6,260 nucleotides of DNA from positions 1 through 6,260 of the forward strand of contig VBDM01000101.1 in assembly GCA_005881355.1 (NCBI GenBank), read 5' to 3'. The translations under genes were made by a program, and so were the position numbers. Of the stretch, positions 1-6,260 are shown piece by piece. Source of the stretch: Betaproteobacteria bacterium. Lineage in GTDB: Bacteria > Pseudomonadota > Gammaproteobacteria > Burkholderiales > SG8-39. Every line of letters starts with the position of its first letter. Position 1 is the stretch's first letter. Below the pieces are notes generated by a model. It searched no databases. It worked only from the letters and a program-made list of their open reading frames with translations, and was not told the origin of the DNA.

Positions 1-434
1 AACAGGATCATCCAGAAGGGATGCTCGATCCGCAGCGGCACCAGCAGCGCCGCCGTCGCCAGGATGATGAGGCCGAGCATGACCGACTTGGTCGCGGCCG
101 CGCCGACGTAGCTCACCACGATCTCGAGATAGGAGACCGGCGCCGAGAGCAGCTCGTAGATGGTCCCGACGAACTTCGGGAAGTAGATGCCGAACGAGGC
201 GTTGGAGATGCTCTGCGTGAGGAGCGACAGCATGATGAGCCCCGGCACGATGAAGGCGCCGTAGCTGACGCCCTCGACCTCGGGGATGCGAGCGCCGATC
301 GCCGCGCCGAAGACGACGAAGTACAGCGCCGTCGAGATCACCGGGGCGATGATGCTCTGCATCAGCGTGCGCCGGGTGCGCGCCATCTCGAACTTGTAGA
401 TCGCGCGGATCGCGTAGACGTTCAGGGCGCTCAT
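1..434 (-). CDS. ABC-2 type transporter permease, YadH-like (partial, C-terminus beyond left edge)
   Basis: This is the membrane subunit that should pair with the ATPase encoded immediately upstream to form an inner-membrane ABC-2 exporter. The reading frame is open from the ATG at 434 to the left edge and gives 144 residues; complete YadH-type permeases are about 250 residues, so around 110 are missing. The N-terminus is short and cytoplasmic, with a basic stretch (RTRR, residues 19-22). Hydrophobic spans follow at roughly 28-46, 60-80 and 104-132. The FIVPGLIM motif (61-68) and the YELLSAPVS segment (93-101) are typical of the YadH/NodJ-type ABC-2 family. Its ATG overlaps the ATPase stop as ATGA, which implies translational coupling. 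The substrate cannot be deduced; family members are linked to export of polysaccharides, drugs or lipids. It resembles E. coli YadH, but I leave the symbol empty because orthology is untested. Confidence 0.9.
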   Translation of the reverse strand, partial: MSALNVYAIRAIYKFEMARTRRTLMQSIIAPVISTALYFVVFGAAIGARIPEVEGVSYGAFIVPGLIMLSLLTQSISNASFGIYFPKFVGTIYELLSAPVSYLEIVVSYVGAAATKSVMLGLIILATAALLVPLRIEHPFWMIL

Positions 435-1357
435 TTTTTGTCTCTCACCAGCGTGACGAAGATGTCCTCGAGCGAGCTCTGCGTCGTATGCAGGTCCTTG
501 AACCGGATGCCCGCTTCGGTCAGGTCCTTCAGCAGCGCGGCGATACTGGTTCGCTCGCCTAGCGCATCGTACGTATAGATCAGCTCGCTTCCATGGTTCG
601 CCAGCTCCAGGTTGTATGCGGAGAGTCGAGGAGGGACGCGCTCCAACGTGTTCTGAAGCTGCAGCGTCAGCTGTTTCTTCCCGAGCTTGCGCATCAGCAA
701 GGCCTTGTCCTCCACCAGGACGATCTCGCCCTTGTTGATCACGCCTATCCGGTCGGCCATTTCCTCGGCCTCGTCGATGTAGTGCGTGGTGAGGATGATG
801 GTCACGCCGGCGGCCTGGAGCGAGCGCACCAGCTTCCACATGTCGCGCCTCAGCTCGACGTCGACGCCCGCGGTCGGCTCGTCGAGAAAGAGGATGCGCG
901 GCTCGTGCGACAGCGCCTTGGCGATGAGCAGGCGCCGCTTCATGCCGCCCGAGAGCGTCATCACCCTGCTGTCCTTCTTGTCCCACAAGGACAGCTCCTT
1001 GAGCACCTTTTCGATGTGCGCGGGGTCGGCGGGCTTGCCGAAGAGGCCGCGGCTGAAGGACACGGTGTTCCATACCGACTCGAACGCATCGGTCGTCAGC
1101 TCCTGCGGCACCAGGCCGATCAGCGAGCGCGCGGCGCGGTAATCGGCGACGATGTCGCGGCCGTCCACCGAAATCGTGCCTGTGCCCGGATTGACGATCC
1201 CGCAGATGATGCTGATGAGCGTGGTCTTCCCCGCGCCGTTGGGGCCGAGCAGCGCGAAGATCTCGCCGCGGCGAATCTCCAGATCGATGTCCTTGAGCGC
1301 CCGGAAACCCGAGGCGTAGGTCTTGGAGAGGTTCCTGACGGAAATGACGGCTTGCAT
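431..1357 (-). CDS. ABC transporter ATP-binding protein, YadG-like
   Basis: This is the cytoplasmic ATPase of an ABC-2 export system, powering the permease that starts within its stop codon. At 308 residues it matches the length of E. coli YadG as I recall it. All nucleotide-binding motifs are intact: Walker A GPNGAGKTT (38-46), Q-loop Gln85 in LVPQE, signature LSGGM (135-139), Walker B ILFLDEP (155-161), D-loop GVD (164-166) and switch His192 in TTH. The MKRRL and AGVDVELRRDMW stretches are typical of the YadG branch. Residues after about 220 form the C-terminal extension common in drug/polysaccharide exporters. The ATG lies 9 bases past the GST stop and has no clear Shine-Dalgarno, so translation probably depends on coupling to the GST. 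Codons in the 220-280 region look less GC-biased than in the ATPase core. The family is secure; the substrate is unknown. Confidence 0.95.
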   Translation of the reverse strand: MQAVISVRNLSKTYASGFRALKDIDLEIRRGEIFALLGPNGAGKTTLISIICGIVNPGTGTISVDGRDIVADYRAARSLIGLVPQELTTDAFESVWNTVSFSRGLFGKPADPAHIEKVLKELSLWDKKDSRVMTLSGGMKRRLLIAKALSHEPRILFLDEPTAGVDVELRRDMWKLVRSLQAAGVTIILTTHYIDEAEEMADRIGVINKGEIVLVEDKALLMRKLGKKQLTLQLQNTLERVPPRLSAYNLELANHGSELIYTYDALGERTSIAALLKDLTEAGIRFKDLHTTQSSLEDIFVTLVRDKK

Positions 1358-1366
1358 GGAAGCGGG

Positions 1367-2092
1367 CTATTTCAAGTCCAGTTCCGGATAGCGGCGGAAC
1401 AGACCCTGCTTGTTGAACGGCAGGCGCCGTTTCGACTTCAGGTAGGCGGCGGTGCGCGGGCGCGACGCGACGCGCCGGTGCAGCGCCATGAGGAGCGGAA
1501 TCCCGGGCGCGAGCCGCGCCATCGCGCGCGGAAAGGCGTAGCGCAGGCCGGCGACGACCTGGAACATCGAGAGATCGACGTAGGTGAGCGCGGCGCCCAC
1601 CATCCAGCGCCCGCCATTGCGCGCAAGCACCCTTTCGAAGTAGTCCAGGTATTTCGGCAAGCGCCCGGCGAGGAAATGCCGGGCGTAGCGCCGCGCCTCG
1701 CGCCTCTGCTCGTCGTAGTACAGGTCCGCGGCGATCGGGTGATGGGTGTCGTGGACTTCCTTCATGAAATCGGTGACGGTGAGCTGCAGCTGATGCGCCC
1801 ACAGCCGGCCGGCCTCGTCCCTTGGCGCGAGGCGCAGCCGCGGACCGAGGTAGAGGAGGATGTTGGCGGTCTGCGCGATCAGCTGCCTGCCGGCCTTGAG
1901 GAAGGGCGGCGCGAACGGCGGCCGCTCGAGCGTCGCGTCACCCATAAGGCGCATCAAGGCCGGCACGCCCATCCCGGAGCGCGCCGGGCGGCGGGCGACG
2001 TCCACGTAGTCGGCACCCGCCTCCTCCAGCGCGAGCCGCACGAATTCGCCGCGGCCCTGAATGGAAGGCCAGTAGTAGAGCTCGTAGCGCAT
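1367..2092 (-). CDS. Glutathione S-transferase (Tyr-type, alpha/mu/sigma-like)
   Basis: This is a cytosolic GST of 241 residues that probably conjugates or reduces electrophiles with glutathione. The N-terminal thioredoxin-like domain (about 1-85) opens with LYYWPSIQGRGE, placing Tyr7 at the usual catalytic position. It ends with PPFLKAG and QTANILLYLG (74-83), the equivalent of the glutathione-binding Q-S-x-A-I motif. The helical C-terminal domain (about 90-215) carries LTYVDLSMFQ (169-178), matching the S/T-x-x-D N-capping box. The tail RRLPFN...YPELDLK is shared, as I recall, with a proteobacterial GST group. I chose the ATG at 2092 because GGGA lies 5 bases upstream and the family motif begins directly. 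An in-frame ATG at 2110 would add six residues (MPSGNR). The frame stays open upstream inside ribD but that part is not GST-like. It lies 29 bases after the ribD stop. The substrate is unknown. Confidence 0.9.
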   Translation of the reverse strand: MRYELYYWPSIQGRGEFVRLALEEAGADYVDVARRPARSGMGVPALMRLMGDATLERPPFAPPFLKAGRQLIAQTANILLYLGPRLRLAPRDEAGRLWAHQLQLTVTDFMKEVHDTHHPIAADLYYDEQRREARRYARHFLAGRLPKYLDYFERVLARNGGRWMVGAALTYVDLSMFQVVAGLRYAFPRAMARLAPGIPLLMALHRRVASRPRTAAYLKSKRRLPFNKQGLFRRYPELDLK

Positions 2093-2121
2093 GCGGTTCC
2101 CGGACGGCATCCCCGGCCGGC

Positions 2122-3204
2122 TCAAAGCCTCGCCCGGACGCGCAGGTCTTCGCCGATGCGCTCGACCTCGCGGATCTCGAGCGCCGTCGCCTGCGAAAGC
2201 TCGGTCAGCTCGGGCAGGCTGAACATGCCCCGCCCCGAATCGCCGATGATGCGCGGCGCGAGGTAGACGAGCAGCTCGTCGACCACGCCCGCCTGCAGGA
2301 GCGATCCGTTCAGCCTCGTTCCCGCCTCGACGTGGATCTCGTTCAACTCGCGCCGCGCGAGCTCCTCCATCAGCTTGTAGAGCTCGACCTTGCCGCTGTC
2401 GTTCGGGATGATGGCGACTTCGGCGCCCGCCGCTTTCAGCGAGGCAATCCTCTTCGCGTCGTTCACCGCGCCGGCGACGAGCGTCCTGCCGTCCTCGAGG
2501 AGGCGGGCCGAGGGGGACGTCTCGAATTTCGAATCGACGACGATCTTGAGCGGCTGCCGCGGCGTGTCGACGCCGCGCACGTTGAGCTGCGGGTCGTCGT
2601 CCCTGACGGTGCCGAACCCGGTCAGCACCGCGCAGGCGCGCGCGCGCCAGCGATGCCCGTCCGCCCGCGCGGCCTCGCCCGTGATCCACCGGCTCCTGCC
2701 GTTCGCGAGCGCGGTGCGGCCGTCGAGACTCGCGGCGATCTTCATGCGCACCCAGGGCCGGCCGCGCGTCATGCGCGCGAAGAACCCGATGTTCAGCTCG
2801 CGCGCCTCGTCCTCCTTCAGCCCGTGCTCGACCGTGATTCCCGCCTCGCGCAGTTTCGAAAAACCCGCTCCCGCGACCTTCGGATTGGGGTCCTGTATCG
2901 CCGCCACCACGCGCTTGACACCGGCAGCGATGACCGCATCGACGCAGGGCGGGGTGCGGCCGTGGTGGCTGCAGGGCTCGAGGTTCACGTAGAGCGTCGC
3001 GCCGCGCGCGCGCGCGCCGGCGGCCTCGAGCGCCAGCGCCTCCGCATGCGGCAGGCCGGCCTTCTCGTGCCAGCCCGTGCCGATGACCATGCCGCCCGCG
3101 ACGACGACGCAGCCCACGCGCGGATTGGGGGTGGTCGTATACAGGCCGTGCCCGGCGAGCTGAAGCGCCTGCCCCATGAACTCATGGTCGGCGGCGGTAA
3201 ACAT
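2122..3204 (-). CDS. ribD: Bifunctional diaminohydroxyphosphoribosylaminopyrimidine deaminase / 5-amino-6-(5-phosphoribosylamino)uracil reductase
   Basis: RibD catalyses the second and third steps of riboflavin synthesis in the cytosol: zinc-dependent deamination of the pyrimidine ring formed from GTP, then NADPH-dependent reduction of the ribose. The 360 residues cover both domains at normal length. The deaminase (about 1-145) has TPNPRVGCV (25-33), the catalytic HAE motif (His53, Glu55) and the zinc cysteines Cys78 and Cys87 within PCSHHGRTPPC. The reductase (about 150-360) begins PWVRMKIAASLDGRTA and includes SRWITG (171-176), GTVRDDDP and the late VEAGTRLNGSLL. Its ATG shares one base with the nrdR stop (TAATG), so translation is very likely coupled. 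The nrdR-ribD pairing is widespread in proteobacteria. Here ribD is followed by a GST rather than riboflavin synthase, so other rib genes must be elsewhere. Confidence 0.97.
   Translation of the reverse strand: MFTAADHEFMGQALQLAGHGLYTTTPNPRVGCVVVAGGMVIGTGWHEKAGLPHAEALALEAAGARARGATLYVNLEPCSHHGRTPPCVDAVIAAGVKRVVAAIQDPNPKVAGAGFSKLREAGITVEHGLKEDEARELNIGFFARMTRGRPWVRMKIAASLDGRTALANGRSRWITGEAARADGHRWRARACAVLTGFGTVRDDDPQLNVRGVDTPRQPLKIVVDSKFETSPSARLLEDGRTLVAGAVNDAKRIASLKAAGAEVAIIPNDSGKVELYKLMEELARRELNEIHVEAGTRLNGSLLQAGVVDELLVYLAPRIIGDSGRGMFSLPELTELSQATALEIREVERIGEDLRVRARL
3003..3017. repeat. Alternating CG tract inside ribD
   Basis: Fifteen bases of uninterrupted alternating C and G encode the Ala-Arg-Ala-Arg segment near residues 63-67 of RibD. 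A second tract of 12 bases lies at 2636-2647, where it encodes another Arg-Ala-Arg. Such tracts can adopt Z-DNA under supercoiling and are prone to slippage, but here they are explained by Ala/Arg codons in a GC-rich genome. I infer no function. Confidence 0.35.
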
Positions 3205-3686
3205 TACTTGGCGGCGCGGCGCGTGCGCTTGCTGCTCGGCTTCTTCACCTCGAGGATCGCCTCGCGGAAGTCGTCGACGCGCTGGAAGTCCTCGTAGACG
3301 GAGGCGAAGCGGATGTAGGCGACGTCGTCCATCTTCTTCAGCTCGCGCATCACCATCTCGCCGATCACGCGGCTCGCGATCTCGCGCTCGCCGAGCGCGA
3401 GGATGCGCTGCTCGATCCGGTTGATCGCCTGGTCCACGTATTCCGTTGGAACAGGTCGTTTATGCAATGCGCGCATAAAGCCGGTGCGGATCTTCTCCCC
3501 GTCGTAGGGAACGCGGGTGCCGTTGGTCTTGACCACCATGGGCATCGAGAGCTCGACGCGCTCGTAGGTGGTGAAGCGCTTGCCGCAGGACTCGCACTGG
3601 CGCCGCCGGCGCGTGCTGTCGCCGTCCTCGGACTCGCGCGAGTCGATCACCGCGGTGTCCTCGGCCTTGCAGAACGGGCATTTCAC
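3204..3686 (-). CDS. nrdR: Transcriptional repressor NrdR (ribonucleotide reductase regulator)
   Basis: NrdR senses ATP/dATP through an ATP-cone and represses ribonucleotide reductase genes by binding paired NrdR boxes in their promoters. The N-terminal zinc ribbon is intact, with Cys3, Cys6, Cys31 and Cys34 (CPFC...CESC), followed by GKRFTTYERVE. The ATP-cone spans about 50-140 and starts MVVKTNGTRVPYDGEKIR. The start is a GTG: the conserved MKCPFC opening begins exactly there, and AGGA lies 8 bases upstream. The gene follows glyA after 13 bases and ends in TAATG with ribD. At 160 residues it is about ten longer than the usual ~150, owing to a basic tail (KKPSSKRTRRAAK). Codons 73-80 are strikingly AT-ending compared with the rest of the gene. 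I see no NrdR-box-like pair in this window, so its targets lie elsewhere. Confidence 0.97.
   Translation of the reverse strand: MKCPFCKAEDTAVIDSRESEDGDSTRRRRQCESCGKRFTTYERVELSMPMVVKTNGTRVPYDGEKIRTGFMRALHKRPVPTEYVDQAINRIEQRILALGEREIASRVIGEMVMRELKKMDDVAYIRFASVYEDFQRVDDFREAILEVKKPSSKRTRRAAK
3459..3479. repeat. Perfect 7-bp inverted repeat inside nrdR
   Basis: TTTATGC (3459-3465) and GCATAAA (3473-3479) are exact inverse complements separated by 7 bases. They lie within the nrdR ATP-cone codons for FMRALHK (70-76) and in an AT-rich patch of a GC-rich gene. The transcript could form a small hairpin, but there is no U-tract, so it is not a typical terminator. A coding coincidence is possible, because the protein segment is conserved. 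Confidence 0.4.
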
Positions 3687-3699
3687 CGTGCTGTTCCTG

Positions 3700-3702
<3 letters not shown>
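3687..3702 (-). promoter_or_regulatory. Ribosome binding site deciding the nrdR GTG start
   Basis: Between the glyA stop TAG and the nrdR start, the minus strand reads CAGGAACAGCACG followed by GTG. The AGGA core sits 8 bases from the GTG, a workable Shine-Dalgarno spacing, and translation from this GTG begins exactly at the conserved MKCPFC of NrdR. There is no competing ATG in frame nearby. Confidence 0.7.
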
Positions 3703-4983
<1,281 letters not shown>

Positions 4984-5011
4984 TTCTCGTTGAAGCCGCG
5001 GGTGAAACGGT

Positions 5012-5020
5012 ATTTTAGCA
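5012..5020 (-). promoter_or_regulatory. Candidate extended -10 promoter element for glyA
   Basis: In the only sizeable gap of the window, the minus strand reads TGCTAAAAT, matching the extended -10 form TGnTATAAT at all but one base of the hexamer. It stands out because the surroundings are very GC-rich. Transcription would start near 5005, leaving a leader of about 22 bases before the glyA ATG. No good -35 hexamer is present at 16-19 bp spacing (the region reads GCGGGA or similar), which is compatible with an extended -10 promoter but keeps this a prediction. No hairpin plus U-tract terminator for the upstream efflux gene is visible in 4984-5044. Confidence 0.5.
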
Positions 5021-5044
5021 TGCGAGATTCGCCCTCCCGCCCCA

Positions 5045-6260
5045 CTACTTCGCCGCCGACAGCTCCGCCGCGCTCCACCCGCCGCCCAGCGCCTTGACGA
5101 GGGTCGCGGCCGCGACGAGCCGCCGGCCGAGAATGCCGACCGCGGTGCGCTCGTTGCTGAGCTGGGTGGTCTGCACCGTCACCACGTTGATGTAGCTCAC
5201 GATGCCCGCCTTGTACTGGTTGGTCGTGAGCGCCACGGACTCGCGGGCTGCGCGCACGGCCTCGTCCTGCACCTTCGCCTCCTCCTCGAGGATGCGCAGC
5301 GCCGCGAGGTTGTCCTCGACCTCCTGGAACCCGGCGAGCACGGCCTGGCGATACTCGGCGACGGTCGCATCGTAGGCCGCGATCGCCTGCTCGGTCTGCG
5401 CGCTCCGCAGGCCGGCGTCGAAGATGGATTGCGCGAGCGCCGGGCCGATCGACCAGAAGCGGCTCGGCGCGGTGAACAGATCCGTGGCGCTCGCGCTGCG
5501 GAAACCGCCGCCCGCCGAGAGCGTGAGCGACGGAAAGTACGCGGCCTTCGCGACGCCGATCTGCGCGTTCGCGCTAGCGGCGCGGCGCTCGGCGGCGGCG
5601 ACGTCGGGCCGGCGCTCGAGCAGCTCCGAGGGCAGGCCGAGCGGAACGCGCGGCATCGTCACCGCGAGCGGCACGGGCGCGATGGAGAGCTCGGAGGGCA
5701 GCTTGCCGATGAGGACCGCGATCGCGTGCTCCAGCTGCGCGCGCTGCACGCCGGTATCGATCGCCTGGGCCTGAGTGCTCTTCAGCTGCGTCTCGGCCTG
5801 CACCACGTCCACCTTGGCGGCGACGCCCGCCGCGTAGCGATTGCGGGTGAGCTCGAGCGACTTGTCGAAGGCGGTCACGGTGTCGTCGAGGAGCTGCTTC
5901 TGCGCGTCCAGCACCCGCAACTGGAAATAGCTCGAAGCGAGCTCGGCCTGCGCCGAGAGGCGCGCCGCGGCGAGATCGGCCGCGCTCGCCTGCGCGCCCG
6001 CCGCGCTCGACTCGAGCGCACGGCGCAGGCGGCCCCACAGATCGATTTCCCAGGAGGAATTGAGCGCCACCGAGCGGTTGTCGATGATGCGGCCCGCGGT
6101 GGTGCCGCCGATCAAGCCGGTCGGCGAGCGGCTGCGCGTGATCGAGGCGTTGGCGTCGAGCGTCGGGAAGAGCGCGGCGCGCGACTGGGCCGCCAAGGCT
6201 TGCGCCTGGCGAAACCTCGCTCCGGCGAGCAGCACGTTCTGATTGGAGATGTCGATGCTT
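5045..6260 (-). CDS. Outer-membrane efflux channel, NodT/OprM (TolC superfamily) type (partial, N-terminus beyond right edge)
   Basis: This is the trimeric outer-membrane duct of a tripartite efflux pump, working with a periplasmic adaptor and an inner-membrane pump. About 404 residues are visible; full members are roughly 470-490, so the signal or lipoprotein peptide and first helix are missing. The frame runs open to the right edge (no stop through 6260), so the GTG at 6235 is an internal Val rather than a start. Landmarks in order are QSRAALFPTLDA, WEIDLWGRLRR, AELASSYFQLRVLDAQ, the second-repeat GLPSELLERRPDVAAAE, AKAAYFPSLTLSAGGG, NQYKAGIVSYINVVTVQ and the ending LVKALGGGWS. All are typical of the NodT-type family, and both halves of the internal repeat are seen. 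The stop TAG is 61 bases before glyA. Its pump partners are probably encoded to the right. Substrate unknown. Confidence 0.95.
   Translation of the reverse strand, partial: SIDISNQNVLLAGARFRQAQALAAQSRAALFPTLDANASITRSRSPTGLIGGTTAGRIIDNRSVALNSSWEIDLWGRLRRALESSAAGAQASAADLAAARLSAQAELASSYFQLRVLDAQKQLLDDTVTAFDKSLELTRNRYAAGVAAKVDVVQAETQLKSTQAQAIDTGVQRAQLEHAIAVLIGKLPSELSIAPVPLAVTMPRVPLGLPSELLERRPDVAAAERRAASANAQIGVAKAAYFPSLTLSAGGGFRSASATDLFTAPSRFWSIGPALAQSIFDAGLRSAQTEQAIAAYDATVAEYRQAVLAGFQEVEDNLAALRILEEEAKVQDEAVRAARESVALTTNQYKAGIVSYINVVTVQTTQLSNERTAVGILGRRLVAAATLVKALGGGWSAAELSAAK

Noticed and set aside
593..2266. A 557-codon open frame on the plus strand across the ATPase, GST and ribD end.
   Set aside because: It is antisense to three well-supported genes, and its product is a low-complexity Arg/Ala/Gly/Glu-rich sequence with no domain. 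Long antisense frames are expected in GC-rich DNA.
2093..2689. A long in-frame N-terminal extension of the GST reaching into ribD.
   Set aside because: The extension is out of frame with ribD and compositionally random (Arg/Ala/Gly-rich). GST homology starts exactly at MRYELYYW, with a Shine-Dalgarno-like GGGA before it.
2881..3130. The 10-base repeat CGGATTGGGG at 2881-2890 and 3121-3130, possible direct repeats.
   Set aside because: Both copies encode Pro-Asn-Pro within ribD (TPNPR and DPNPK); the similarity follows from coding and there is no array structure.
2332..3297. A 321-codon plus-strand frame opposite ribD.
   Set aside because: It is fully antisense to ribD, whose catalytic motifs are intact; the plus-strand product is Arg-rich and has no family features.
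6060..6242. A 60-codon plus-strand frame near the right edge, and GTG 6235 as a start for the efflux channel.
   Set aside because: The plus frame is antisense to the efflux gene. The efflux frame continues open to 6260 with family-like sequence, so the GTG is internal.

Overview
The window is clearly GC-rich (roughly two thirds G+C by eye) and densely coding. Every gene I can support is on the minus strand, so the transcription order runs from the right edge to the left. Gene content and protein sequence suggest a betaproteobacterium: the GlyA N-terminus and its HKTLRGPRGG core, the linked glyA-nrdR-ribD trio, and a GST ending in an RRLPFN...YPELD tail. This placement is inference from recalled family sequences, not from a search. 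There are no RNA genes, insertion sequences, CRISPR arrays, or tRNA-linked integration scars.

Layout in transcription order: (1) 6260-5045, the C-terminal ~404 residues of a NodT/OprM-type outer-membrane efflux channel, cut by the right edge. (2) A 61-bp gap (5044-4984), the only real intergenic region, with an extended -10 promoter candidate. (3) glyA, serine hydroxymethyltransferase. (4) nrdR, the repressor of ribonucleotide reductase genes, with a GTG start. (5) ribD, the bifunctional riboflavin deaminase/reductase, whose start overlaps the nrdR stop (TAATG). (6) A Tyr-type glutathione S-transferase of 241 residues. (7) A YadG-like ABC ATPase. (8) The first 144 residues of its YadH-like ABC-2 permease, overlapping the ATPase stop (ATGA) and cut by the left edge.

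From glyA to the permease the gaps are 29 bp or less and two junctions overlap, so these six genes look like one transcription unit. The first three are housekeeping genes: one-carbon/glycine supply, control of deoxynucleotide synthesis, and flavin synthesis. The last three form a GST plus ABC-2 exporter tail whose substrate cannot be read from the sequence. The remaining riboflavin genes do not follow ribD here. The upstream efflux channel probably belongs to a separate transporter operon.

This is mostly an ordinary conserved chromosomal region, and I see no convincing undescribed system. The best second-look items are the GST/ABC exporter attached to the nrdR-ribD operon, a sharp AT-ending codon cluster with an inverted repeat inside nrdR, and the basic tail of NrdR.
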